A DNA stretch of 64,000 bases from Nevskia ramosa DSM 11499 (lineage in GTDB: Bacteria > Pseudomonadota > Gammaproteobacteria > Nevskiales > Nevskiaceae). Position numbers and translations under genes: made by a program. The notes beneath the pieces were generated by a model. The model made no database searches. It was given only the letters and a program-made list of their open reading frames with translations, and had not been told where the DNA came from. This document shows, in pieces, positions 32,964 to 41,006 of the stretch (positions are counted from its first letter, which is position 1; every line of letters starts with the position of its first letter). Location of the stretch: NCBI RefSeq assembly GCF_000420645.1, contig NZ_ATVI01000005.1, positions 1,100,357 through 1,164,356 on the forward strand, in the 5' to 3' direction.

Positions 32964-33013
32964 CGATTCTCGACCGGTACGGTCGAAGAAAGAGGACCCG
33001 TACGCTGGCCTGT

Positions 33014-33060
33014 CGTCAATCAGCAGGTCGCAGGTTCGATTCCTCTTCTCTCACCAGTTA
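33014..33060. repeat. Third, diverged att repeat (tRNA-Thr 3' half)
   Basis: It reads CGTCAATCAGCAGGTCGCAG then GTTCGATTCCTCTTCTCTCA, clearly derived from the same tRNA 3' half but with several changes. A copy of the GGCCTGC-CTCGT-GCAGGCC terminator follows at about 33074-33094. Confidence 0.85.
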
Positions 33061-33071
33061 ATCAGTAACTT

Positions 33072-33240
33072 GAAGGCCTGCCTCGTGCAGGCCTTTTCGT
33101 TGCGTGGCACAAACGTCCCTGCAAGCTCCGGACGTAACCCGATGGCCCTTGGAAGGATCCTCATGCGCTCCCAAGGGCCCGGAGAGATGCGCTTACCGTT
33201 TCACCGTCCCGTTCGGCGATCAACCACTCACACGCGCCCA
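33072..33240 (-). pseudogene. Terminator and eroded integrase C-terminus
   Basis: On the minus strand the sequence before the terminator translates to AIGLRPELAGTF, matching the integrase end (QIGLRPQLAGYDL). Homology is still visible upstream over GCGCTCCCA, CCCGGAGAGA and TACCGTTTCACC up to about 33240, with indels that break the frame. It is the fossil of a third integration. From 33241 to 33474 no gene or repeat is recognised. Confidence 0.8.
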
Positions 33241-33474
33241 ACAAGGAAAGTGGTTGCAGACCTTCCAGCCGGCGATGATCACGGACGCTTGCCTTGCGTC
33301 GCGATTGGTCTTTAGGTGCCGAGGAATGGAGGCGCCGTGTCGCAAGAGGAACCACCCCCGTTCACGAAGCCGATGGCGGGCGCTCTGAGTTGCGTCGCCG
33401 AATCCGAGCTGTGGCCCCCAGGCGCGAGGCCTGAATCTCGTGGTCAGGCCAGAGCCGTCTGCTTCGCGACTGCT

Positions 33475-34026
33475 CTAGTTCAAGGCCACTATGACGCGAC
33501 CGGCACCAATCAACTGCTTGCGCCAACGCTGATCCAGCGCACTCACGATGACTTCACGCTGCTTGGGTGAAGCGTGAACGAACATGCCGTCGCCTTGATA
33601 CAGACCCACGTGCAGTCGGCGGCGTCCTGTCTTGAAAAAGACCAAGTCTCCCGGACGAATTTCCGAAAGCCCGATCGGTTCAACGGCACTCATCATCGCA
33701 GAGGCGCTTCGGGGGAGTGGCACGCCTGCTTGAGCGTAGGCTTGCTTCACCAGGCCGGAGCAATCTGTTGCCGAAGTGGACGAAGCCCCAAAGTGATATC
33801 GCACGCCGATAAGCTGCTCGGCTCCCTGAAGGGCGAGCGCTTCCACCGATTTTCGCATCTGAAGTTGACTCGCCATCCGCAGCTGGAGTCCAGGTTCGGC
33901 GGAAACAGCAGCAGGCGCTGCGGCGACGCCTGCAGGCGTGTGCAAGCCCCAAGTCATACCCGAAGCAAAAGAGCAGGTGGCGTTGGCCAGCAACAAACCG
34001 GCAATCACAAGGCGGATCGAGAGCAT
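33475..34026 (-). CDS. NlpC/P60-family cell-wall peptidase
   Basis: This 183-aa protein has a signal peptide (MLSIRLVIAGLLLANATCSF) and a C40 peptidase domain. Catalytic residues are Cys in SATDCSGLVKQAYAQAG, His in RRLHVGLYQGDG and a second polar residue in FVHASPKQREV. DLVFFKTG precedes the His as usual. Members cut D-Glu-diaminopimelate bonds in peptidoglycan stem peptides. The ATG at 34026 is chosen because it starts the signal peptide; an in-frame start 20 codons earlier adds a charged lead. It sits just beyond the att scars, so it may be either old core or island-borne. Confidence 0.9.
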   Translation of the reverse strand: MLSIRLVIAGLLLANATCSFASGMTWGLHTPAGVAAAPAAVSAEPGLQLRMASQLQMRKSVEALALQGAEQLIGVRYHFGASSTSATDCSGLVKQAYAQAGVPLPRSASAMMSAVEPIGLSEIRPGDLVFFKTGRRRLHVGLYQGDGMFVHASPKQREVIVSALDQRWRKQLIGAGRVIVALN

Positions 34027-34299
34027 AGGGTCGGGGGTAAGGCGGGGACCATCATCGACAATCTCAGTTGTCTGAACAATGCCCAAAAATCCGGAAACGT
34101 CATGTCAATAGTCGATGACCGGGAGCAATTGCCTTGCCAGAAGGCGAGGTCGCAGTGCCCCCGGGTCCGAGACCGCGATCGGCGCTTCGAGCAGTCAAGT
34201 CATCCCGAGATGTTCCTACCATTCGACGGATCCTTTTTTTTGGGCCAGGCGGGCAGGGATACAGCCTGTATCGAATGTCGAATCGACCTGTTGCCGTAA

Positions 34300-34427
34300 A
34301 GCGCCTGTACGCTCGCGACAAGGTTCCTCATGACGCCGGGTTCGCGATGCACCTGTCGAAGCCGATGGCGATCAAGGAACTGATCGTCACCATCGCGGCG
34401 TTCGTGCGACATCGCATCCGCGGCTGA
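34300..34427 (+). pseudogene. Remnant of a response-regulator receiver domain
   Basis: The frame ending at 34427 reads DAGFAMHLSKPMAIKELIVT then IAAFVRHRIRG. This is the end of a receiver domain as in hybrid kinases (AGFD-HLxKP-xxxxLxxxI). Nothing of the phosphoacceptor half remains upstream. The rest of the 34027-34647 gap has no recognised gene. Confidence 0.6.
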
Positions 34428-34647
34428 TTGGAGCGCCGCGCCCGGTTTCAGAGTGGAATGCCGTTGGCGCCATCCTGATGTCTGCGATATGACGGTCAGA
34501 CGAACCGATCGCCGGCTCGCGTAATGTTCGCTATCGCACAGACGTATGTTCGGTAACGTACGGACCGCAAGGCGGTGTTTGGCTAGCCTTCTGATGAGGG
34601 AGACACCATTTCCCGTTGCCTTCCGGTCGTGATCCTTGACGCAGCAG

Positions 34648-35415
34648 ATGACGCAGCAGAACTTTCAGCCGACCCATAACCACCTTCTGCGCGCCTTGCC
34701 GGCCGAGGTGCAGACACGGCTGTTCCCGCATCTGAAGCTGTTTCCGCTGCCGCTGGGAAAAGTGCTGTACGAATCCGGAGACACGATGAACCACGTGTAC
34801 TTCCCGGTCGATTCGATCGTGTCACTGCTGTACGTCATGCAGAACGGCGCCTCGGCCGAGATTTCGGTCGTCGGCAACGAGGGCCTGATCGGCGTGTCCC
34901 TGTTCATGGGTGGCGAAAGCACACCGAGCCGCGCCATCGTGCAGAGCGCCGGGCATGCTTGGCAGCTGGCGGGTACGCGCCTCAAGGAGGAATTCAATCG
35001 CCACGGTGATCTGCTGTTCCTGATGCTGCGCTACACCCAATCGCTGATCACCCAGATGGCGCAGACAGCGGTCTGCAACCGCCATCACGCGATCGATCAG
35101 CAGCTGTGTCGCTGGCTGCTGCTATCGCTGGATCGACTGCCGGGCAATCAGCTGACGATGACCCAGGAGCTGATCGCCAACATGCTCGGCGTGCGTCGCG
35201 AGGGCGTCACCGAAGCGGCCAGCAAGCTGCAGAAGCTCGGTGTCATCGAATACAGCCGCGGCAAGATCACCGTGCTCGATCGGCCCAAGCTCGAAAGCCT
35301 GAGTTGCGAATGCTATGCCGTGGTCCGCAAGGAAACCGATCGGCTGCTGCCGTACTCGGTGGGCCCGGGTCTGGCTTCTAAGCCCATTGCCGAGCCGCCC
35401 ACTGATCCCCTTTGA
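34648..35415 (+). CDS. Crp/Fnr-family transcription regulator, copy 1
   Basis: This 255-aa regulator has an N-terminal cyclic-nucleotide-binding-like fold (PLPLGKVLYESGDTMNHVYF, then ISVVGNEGLIGVSLFMGG). The Arg and Glu of a true cAMP site are not evident, so the effector is unknown. The C-terminal winged HTH includes QELIANMLGVRREGVTEAAS and SRGKITVLDRPKLESLSCEC. Start is uncertain: ATG 34648 or TTG 34636; neither has a strong ribosome site. A second, related regulator follows 156 bp downstream. This subtype ends in the conserved CECY segment. Confidence 0.88.
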   Translation: MTQQNFQPTHNHLLRALPAEVQTRLFPHLKLFPLPLGKVLYESGDTMNHVYFPVDSIVSLLYVMQNGASAEISVVGNEGLIGVSLFMGGESTPSRAIVQSAGHAWQLAGTRLKEEFNRHGDLLFLMLRYTQSLITQMAQTAVCNRHHAIDQQLCRWLLLSLDRLPGNQLTMTQELIANMLGVRREGVTEAASKLQKLGVIEYSRGKITVLDRPKLESLSCECYAVVRKETDRLLPYSVGPGLASKPIAEPPTDPL

Positions 35416-35571
35416 CGGTCGAATCGACCGTCTGTTTTCAGTGTTGCGCGATGCTTGGGTGGGCCAGCGCACCGACGCGCGTACCCGTTAACGCATACTC
35501 CGACCACTGCACAGGCTCAGCTTCTGTGCCATGCCGATCACGGCTCTCCCCAAGCTGCGGAGAGTCGTACC

Positions 35572-36315
35572 TTGGAAGTGTCGCCAAAGCTGATCGCCAA
35601 TCGTCTGATCGCCCGATTGCCGATCAAGGAACGCCGGGCGCTGCTGGATATCAGTGAGACGGTCGGTCTGGAATTTGGTCAGATCCTCTGCCAGCCGGAC
35701 ACTCCGTTCCGGCACGTGCATTTTCCGCTGACCGGCTTCTTGTCGCTGGTCGCCGAAGTGCTGCATCACCCGCCGCTGGAAATGGGCCTGATCGGCAACG
35801 AAGGACTGCTCGGTGCCACCCTGGTGCTGGGCGTTTCCGCGGTCCCCCTGCGCGGCATCGTGCAGGGTGCCGGTACGGCACTTCGTATCGAGGTCCGGCA
35901 GTTTTGCGCCTTGCTGGAAACCAGTCCGGCCCTGCGGCTCAGCTTGAATCGCTATCTCTACGTGCTGATGGCGCAGCTTTCGCAGACCGCGGTCTGCACT
36001 CGATTCCACGAACTGGGGCCGCGCCTGGCGCGCTGGCTGCTGATGAGCCACGACCGCGCCCACGCCGACCATTTCCATCTCACCCATCAGTTCCTTGCGG
36101 ACATGCTCGGCGTGCGCCGCAGCGGCGTCACCACCGCGGCCGGCGTGATGCAGGCCCATGGCTTGATCAGCTACACCCGCGGCGAAATCCGTGTGCTCGA
36201 TCGTGCTGGGCTGGAAGCCACATCCTGCGAATGCTATGCGGAAGTGATCGCCGATTACGCCGAGCAGATGGGCGAGGGGCCGTTGACGCCGCAGCGGCCG
36301 CGGCGCGGAGTCTGA
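35572..36315 (+). CDS. Crp/Fnr-family transcription regulator, copy 2
   Basis: This 247-aa regulator is a diverged paralogue of the preceding gene. Shared landmarks are EMGLIGNEGLLGATLVLG, the dimer helix MAQLSQTAVCTRFHELGPRL, the winged HTH QFLADMLGVRRSGVTTAAGV and the C-terminal EATSCECYAEV. TTG 35572 is taken as start because a GGAG lies 9 nt before it. GTG 35578 is an alternative, and an upstream frame is low-similarity. Ligand residues for cAMP are absent here too. Two linked copies may heterodimerise or act in series; the targets are unknown. Confidence 0.85.
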   Translation: MEVSPKLIANRLIARLPIKERRALLDISETVGLEFGQILCQPDTPFRHVHFPLTGFLSLVAEVLHHPPLEMGLIGNEGLLGATLVLGVSAVPLRGIVQGAGTALRIEVRQFCALLETSPALRLSLNRYLYVLMAQLSQTAVCTRFHELGPRLARWLLMSHDRAHADHFHLTHQFLADMLGVRRSGVTTAAGVMQAHGLISYTRGEIRVLDRAGLEATSCECYAEVIADYAEQMGEGPLTPQRPRRGV

Positions 36316-36488
36316 GCATTCGTAAGGGCGCGGCTGCCATTGGCGGCTGGCGACACGCGGATTCGCACTGCCCGAGCTGTGCCTTTCATCGGCCGGACGA
36401 TCCCGTATTGCGATCCGCAGTTGCTCCCGTAAGCCGTTCGTAAGGCCGCGCTTTCTATCGTTCCCGCACTTCCTTGCGGACGACGACG

Positions 36489-37031
36489 ATGCGCAGCTTT
36501 CCGGGATCTGGCGGTCACCTTCACGCGGTGCTGCCACCACGCCGATATCCGTTCCACCGCGCTTGGCTCAGCCGCGCATTGCTGGTGGCCGGACTTTCGC
36601 TGCCGGCGCTCGCGTCGGCAGTAACCAGTCTTCCGGCGCCGCTGGCCGCCTATGCCGGCCAGGTGGTCTACCTCGACTTCTGGGCGTCCTGGTGCGGGCC
36701 CTGTGCGCAGTCGTTTCCGTGGCTCAACGAGATGCAGGCGAAGTACGGCGATCGGCTGAAGATCGTTGCCGTCAATGTCGATACCGATCCGGCGGCGGCG
36801 CGCCAGTTCCTGGATCGGCATTCGGCCAGGTTCGAGATCCGCTATGACCCGCAGGGCCAGTTGGCCGAGCTTTACCGGATCAAGGGCATGCCCGATTCAC
36901 TGATTCTCGATCGCACCGGTGCCGTGCTCCATCAGCACGAAGGTTTCCGCAGCGAACGCGCTGCGGACTACGAAACGGCGATCCAGCAAGCGCTGGGTGA
37001 GCCATCGGCCAATGTCAGGAGTTCCCATTGA
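36489..37031 (+). CDS. TlpA-like periplasmic thioredoxin-fold protein
   Basis: This 180-aa protein has a signal or anchor sequence (LSRALLVAGLSLPALASA), then a thioredoxin fold with active site WASWCGPCAQSFPWLNE. The Cys pair CGPC, VNVDTDP loop and cis-Pro in IKGMPDSLILD are typical of TlpA/ResA reductants acting in the periplasm. ATG 36489 is preferred to an in-frame TTG at 36474. It is the first gene of a four-gene run (TlpA, DUF4266, DUF3570, ApbE), so it may reduce cysteines of a partner such as the DUF4266 CGC motif. Confidence 0.88.
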   Translation: MRSFPGSGGHLHAVLPPRRYPFHRAWLSRALLVAGLSLPALASAVTSLPAPLAAYAGQVVYLDFWASWCGPCAQSFPWLNEMQAKYGDRLKIVAVNVDTDPAAARQFLDRHSARFEIRYDPQGQLAELYRIKGMPDSLILDRTGAVLHQHEGFRSERAADYETAIQQALGEPSANVRSSH

Positions 37032-37249
37032 AAACCGTTCACGGTCTGTCCCTGCTGGTGTTGACGTTGGCGCTTTGCGCCTGCGCGCAGATCGGTGCCA
37101 AGCCCTGGCAGCGCGGCACGCTCGCGCGCGCCGACATGCAGCTTGATGCCGACCCGATACAGACCAAGCTCGACGAGCACATCTACTTCAGCAAGGAAGC
37201 CTCCAGCGGCGGACGCGGCTTCGGTGGAGGAGGTTGCGGATGCAACTGA
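37028..37249 (+). CDS. DUF4266 small lipoprotein
   Basis: This 73-aa protein starts with TTG at 37028 in a TTGA overlap with the TlpA stop. It has a lipoprotein signal (LSLLVLTLALCAC) and ends in HIYFSKEASSGGRGFGGG followed by GCGCN. The HIYFSKEASSGG and terminal CGC are what defines DUF4266. No biochemical role is known. The Gly-rich tail with a Cys-x-Cys could be a metal- or thiol-site. A GGAGGAGG ribosome site for the next gene lies in its last codons, and the next start is 10 nt before its stop. Confidence 0.88.
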   Translation: MKTVHGLSLLVLTLALCACAQIGAKPWQRGTLARADMQLDADPIQTKLDEHIYFSKEASSGGRGFGGGGCGCN

Positions 37250-38574
37250 ATCCTGTGAGCCGCGCTGAAGAAATGCAGGCGGCCGATGCTTCGCGGCGTC
37301 GCAAGCAGCTGGTCGCTGCCACCTTGAGTCTGCTCGGTATGGCATCCGGCAATCCGGCCTCTGCCGAACCTCTGAAGTGGACCATCGACAGCGGGCTGCT
37401 CTACTACAAGGAAGGCGGCGGCCGCGTGCAGGCGATCGAGCCGGTGGTCAACGGCAGCGTCGATCTCGGCGGTGAGCGACTGCTGTCGGCCGGCGTGGTG
37501 CTCGATACCCTGAGCGGCGCCACGCCGAACGGCGCTGCCCCGTGGTCGCAGCCGCAGACCTTCACGTCACCGTCCGGCAAGGGCAAGAGCTACACGATCG
37601 CGCCGGGCGATACGCCGCTGGATCCCACGTTCAAGGACACCCGCATTGCCGGCAATCTCGGCTATCGCTTCCCGCTGACCGATGTCAGCAAGCTGCAGGT
37701 CGGCCTGAACGGCTCGAAGGAATACGACTTCCTGTCGGCCGGTGCCAACGCGCTGTACGCCTACGATCTGAACGAGCACAACACGACCTTGAGCGCTGGT
37801 CTGGGTTTCGAGTTCGATCACCTCAATCCGGTCGGCGGAGCACCGGACCCGCTGACCCATCGGGTCAATGCGCCGATCGGCGATGCCAACGACGGCGAAG
37901 GGCTGTCCGGGCCGTCGAAATCGAAGAACGTCAAGGATGTGCTGATCGGCATCACCCAGGTCATCGATCCCTCCAGTCTCGTGCAGTTCAATTACTCGCT
38001 GAGTCTGTCGAACGGCTACGAAACGGACCCGTACAAGTTCCTGTCGGTGGTCGATGAGACGGCGCAGCCGCTGTACTACGTTTACGAGAAGCGGCCAGGC
38101 TCGCGAACACGGCATGCCTTCTACGCCGAGTACAAGCGCTCGCTGTTCGGGCGAGATTCGATCGATCTGTCGTATCGCTTTTTCACCGATAGCTGGGGCA
38201 TTCGCTCGCATACCGCCGATGTGGCCTATCGCTGGAACATCTCGCCGCGTTCCTACCTTGAACCGAGTGCGCGCTACTACAAGCAGTCGGCCGCCGATTT
38301 CTACAAGCCAGCCTTGTTTTCCGGCGAGGACACGACGATCGATTACGCCAGTGCCGATCCCCGGCTCGGTGATTTCAGCGCGGTCACCGGTGGTCTGAAG
38401 TATGGTCACCTGCTCGGCAACAACCAGGAGTTCTCAGTGCGCCTGCAGGCCTACAAGCAATTCGCCACGACGACCCACGTGCCGGGCCAGGCGGCCACTG
38501 CGCTTTCGGCCTTTGATCTGTCGCCGAATCTCTCCGCCGTGATGCTCAGCATCGGCTACCGCTTCAACTGGTAA
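37240..38574 (+). CDS. DUF3570 outer-membrane-like protein
   Basis: This 444-aa protein has a lead ending near NPASAEP and a beta-rich mature part with many aromatic alternations, ending SIGYRFNW, a typical outer-membrane C-terminal strand. ATG 37240 follows GGAGGAGG by 6 nt and so is preferred to a TTG 6 bp earlier. Residues 89-95 read DTLSGAT: the SGAT resembles the Thr acceptor motif modified by ApbE (as in NqrC/RnfG). ApbE is encoded immediately downstream. The function of DUF3570 is unknown; an FMN-bearing outer-membrane protein is the inference. Confidence 0.87.
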   Translation: MQLNPVSRAEEMQAADASRRRKQLVAATLSLLGMASGNPASAEPLKWTIDSGLLYYKEGGGRVQAIEPVVNGSVDLGGERLLSAGVVLDTLSGATPNGAAPWSQPQTFTSPSGKGKSYTIAPGDTPLDPTFKDTRIAGNLGYRFPLTDVSKLQVGLNGSKEYDFLSAGANALYAYDLNEHNTTLSAGLGFEFDHLNPVGGAPDPLTHRVNAPIGDANDGEGLSGPSKSKNVKDVLIGITQVIDPSSLVQFNYSLSLSNGYETDPYKFLSVVDETAQPLYYVYEKRPGSRTRHAFYAEYKRSLFGRDSIDLSYRFFTDSWGIRSHTADVAYRWNISPRSYLEPSARYYKQSAADFYKPALFSGEDTTIDYASADPRLGDFSAVTGGLKYGHLLGNNQEFSVRLQAYKQFATTTHVPGQAATALSAFDLSPNLSAVMLSIGYRFNW

Positions 38575-38578
38575 CGGC

Positions 38579-39478
38579 TTGTCTAGTCAGTCTCGCAGCG
38601 TCCGAGTCGAAGCCACGGCGAGCGGTGCGCTGGCCGGACACTTCGAGGCGATGGCCTCGCCCTGCGAGGTGCTCGTCGACGGTGCCGATGCCTCGATGCT
38701 GCGGGGCCTGACAGAGCAGGTTGCCGAAGAGGTCTGGCGTATCGAACGCCACTGGAGTCGCTATCTGCCGGGCAATGTCGTCGACTGCATCAACCGCGCG
38801 GATGGCCAGCCGGTCGAGGTCGATGAGGAAACCGGACGGTTTCTCGACTATGCCGCCCGGCTCTGGGACATCAGCGATGGCCTGTTCGACATCACCTCGG
38901 GCGTGCTGCGCCGGGCCTTCCACTTCGATGGCTCGGACCGTCTGCCAAGTGCTGAGGCCGTGAAGGCGCTGCTGCCACTGGTGGGCTGGGACAAGGTGCA
39001 GTGGCAGTCGCCGATGCTGCAGCTGCTGCCAGGCATGCAGATCGATTTCGGCGGTATCGGCAAGGAGTACGCAGTCGATCGCGCCTGTGCGATCGCGGCC
39101 TCGGCGAGCGGCTTGCCGGTGCTGGTCAATTGCGGCGGCGATCTTGCCTCCAGTGCGCCGCGCGCGGACGGCAAGCCGTGGATGGTCGGCATTGATGTGC
39201 AAGGCATGGATGTGGATGCACCGGTGATCGCGCTGCATCGGGGTGGCATCGCCAGCAGTGGCGATGTTCATCGCTATCTGATGAAAGATGGCGTGCGCTA
39301 TCCGCACGTGCTGGATCCCCGAACGGGCTGGCCGGTAACCGGCGGGCCTCGTGTCGTCACGGTTGCTGCGGGTTCCTGCACCGAAGCCGGCGTGCTGTCG
39401 ACCCTGGCGCTGCTGCACGGCGCAAAGGCCGAACAGTTTCTGAATGAGTTCGCCGCGGAGGCGAAAGTAATCTGGTGA
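38579..39478 (+). CDS. apbE: FAD:protein FMN transferase (ApbE family)
   Basis: This 299-aa protein moves FMN from FAD onto Ser/Thr of exported proteins. Recognisable are the FEAMASPCEVLVDG start of the domain, WSRYLPGNVVDCIN, DISDGLFDITSGVL, the FAD/Mg site QIDFGGIGKEYAVDRA, the GGDLAS block, and the C-terminal GGIASSGDVHRY and HVLDPRTGWPV with the Mg-binding TEAGVLSTLALL. The start is TTG 38579, 4 bp after the DUF3570 stop. An ATG 72 nt in would cut into the domain. No clear signal peptide is visible, so export may use an atypical route or the true start may differ. Confidence 0.92.
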   Translation: MSSQSRSVRVEATASGALAGHFEAMASPCEVLVDGADASMLRGLTEQVAEEVWRIERHWSRYLPGNVVDCINRADGQPVEVDEETGRFLDYAARLWDISDGLFDITSGVLRRAFHFDGSDRLPSAEAVKALLPLVGWDKVQWQSPMLQLLPGMQIDFGGIGKEYAVDRACAIAASASGLPVLVNCGGDLASSAPRADGKPWMVGIDVQGMDVDAPVIALHRGGIASSGDVHRYLMKDGVRYPHVLDPRTGWPVTGGPRVVTVAAGSCTEAGVLSTLALLHGAKAEQFLNEFAAEAKVIW

Positions 39479-39492
39479 TGCTTCTGCTGCAG

Positions 39493-39526
39493 TCCCTGCA
39501 ACTGCGCCAAGGCGCAGTTGCAGGGA
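39493..39526. terminator. Perfect 16-bp hairpin between apbE and the OmpA gene
   Basis: TCCCTGCAACTGCGCC pairs exactly with GGCGCAGTTGCAGGGA across a 2-base AA loop. It lies between convergent genes and probably terminates both, although the T-run is weak. Confidence 0.7.
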
Positions 39527-39542
39527 TGTCAGCCTTTACTTC

Positions 39543-40793
39543 TTACTTCTTGGGAGCAGCGGCCTTCTTCGATGCCGGGGTCGGCGTCTTCTCGATCACC
39601 TTCACGGAGGCCGGCTTGTTCAGCACGGTGAACTCCACGCGACGGTTCTCTGTACGGCCTTCCTCAGTGGCGTTGTCGCCCACCGGGTTGGCTTCGCCGA
39701 AGCCCTTCGCAGTCAGCTGACCGCTCGGCACGCCCTGGCTGATCAGATAGACGCGGACCGCATCGGCACGGCGCTGCGACAGCTTCTGATTGTAGGCATC
39801 GGAACCGAGCGAATCGGTGTAACCGCCGACCTGCACAGACAATGCGGACTGAGCGTTCAGGGCAGTCGCCACTTCATTGAGCGACAGCTTCGACGGATCG
39901 GTCAGACGATCCTTGTTGAACTCGAAGTTGATCGAGCGCAGCGTGACCTTCTGCTCGATGATGCAGCCATCGCGATCGACCTTGAAGCCCTTCGGAGTGC
40001 CTGGGCACTTGTCGAGGTTGTCCGGCACGCCATCACCGTCGGTATCACGCACCGGAGGCGGCGGTGGTGGCGGCGGAGGCGGCGGCGGCGGGGCAGCCGC
40101 AGGCGGCGGCGGAGGGGGCGGCGGCGGTGCATCGGCGCCGAACGAGTAACGAATACCGAGCATGGCCGACTGCGCACGATAGCGGGATTCGACGTCCGGA
40201 CCAGGTCCCAGGTCCAGGTTGCCCTTGGCGCTCTGAATCCAGCGGTAGTCCGCCGACATGGTGAGGTGCGGAGTCAGATCGAAGCTGATGCCGCCACCGC
40301 CCTGGTAGGCAAACTGCACGGTGAAGTCGTTGGAGGCCGAATAGCCGCGCAGACCGAAGCGAGTGGCACCGACACCGCCGCCGACGTACGGATGGACGAC
40401 GCTGAAGAAGCCGCTATCGGTACGGATGTCGTACCAGAGGTTGGCCATCGTCGAGTAGGCGTTCTCGAAGCCATCCGCCTGCACGCGCGCGAGGTTGCCG
40501 ACACGAACGCTCTCGACATCATTGCGGCGGTAGCTCAGCTCGAGCTCCGGACGCAGGCCGAACGAGGTGGTGGTACCGAGCACGAGGCCGCCGATCCAGC
40601 CGTTCTTCAGCGGATCGCCGAAGCGAACGTTGCTGTCGACGATCGGACCATAGAGGTTCTGATCCGCCTTCCAGTTGGCGCCACCCTCAATCCCGATGTA
40701 GCCACCTTCGCCGGCATGCGCCGTGAAGGCGGTGCAGAGCGCAACGGTGGCGAACCCGGCGATAGCGGGAATGGACTTCTTCTTTTGTTTCAT
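39543..40793 (-). CDS. OmpA-family outer-membrane protein with poly-proline linker
   Basis: This 416-aa protein has a signal peptide (GFATVALCTAFTAHA), a predicted beta-barrel (about 25-220) and a striking linker with runs of 9 and 13 prolines. A calcium-type thrombospondin-3 repeat (DTDGDGVPDNLDKCPGTP) follows, then an OmpA peptidoglycan-binding domain (INFEFNKDRLTD, SVQVGGYTDSLGSDAYN and LSQRRADAVRVYL, ending RTENRRVEFTV). A Lys/Pro tail extends past it. ATG 40793 with AGGAG 8 nt upstream is chosen over TTG 40799. It should tie the outer membrane to the wall. The long Pro runs make its synthesis EF-P dependent (general knowledge). Confidence 0.93.
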   Translation of the reverse strand: MKQKKKSIPAIAGFATVALCTAFTAHAGEGGYIGIEGGANWKADQNLYGPIVDSNVRFGDPLKNGWIGGLVLGTTTSFGLRPELELSYRRNDVESVRVGNLARVQADGFENAYSTMANLWYDIRTDSGFFSVVHPYVGGGVGATRFGLRGYSASNDFTVQFAYQGGGGISFDLTPHLTMSADYRWIQSAKGNLDLGPGPDVESRYRAQSAMLGIRYSFGADAPPPPPPPPPAAAPPPPPPPPPPPPPVRDTDGDGVPDNLDKCPGTPKGFKVDRDGCIIEQKVTLRSINFEFNKDRLTDPSKLSLNEVATALNAQSALSVQVGGYTDSLGSDAYNQKLSQRRADAVRVYLISQGVPSGQLTAKGFGEANPVGDNATEEGRTENRRVEFTVLNKPASVKVIEKTPTPASKKAAAPKK

Positions 40794-40957
40794 CGACAAC
40801 TCCTGTGTGGAACGGTGGCCAGAACCAATCGGCCTGTTTTTAGATGTCTACGCTTCGCCAGCCCTCTGGCTGTACGGGACTACCGTCGGCACATGAGCAC
40901 CTCGCGTGCCTGCGCCGGCGATTTCGGAAAATTCGGGGAAACTCGGGAAGAAATGAA

Positions 40958-40981
40958 AGGCCCTGATCGGGATCAGGGCCT
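40958..40981 (-). terminator. Hairpin downstream of the sugar dehydrogenase gene
   Basis: AGGCCCTGATC pairs with GATCAGGGCCT around GG. It is 26 nt past the stop of the minus-strand gene at 41007, and on that strand is followed by a T/C-rich stretch (TTTCATTTCTTCC). Confidence 0.7.
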
Positions 40982-41006
40982 GTTCCGAGGCTGTTTCAGC
41001 CTGCTA

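Noticed and set aside
33574-34299. 241-codon plus-strand frame antisense to the NlpC/P60 gene
   Set aside because: The opposite strand has signal peptide and a complete catalytic set, so this frame is a shadow.
40025-40140. GC-rich triplet repeat as a CRISPR-like or satellite array
   Set aside because: It is the proline-codon run of the OmpA linker, without spacers.
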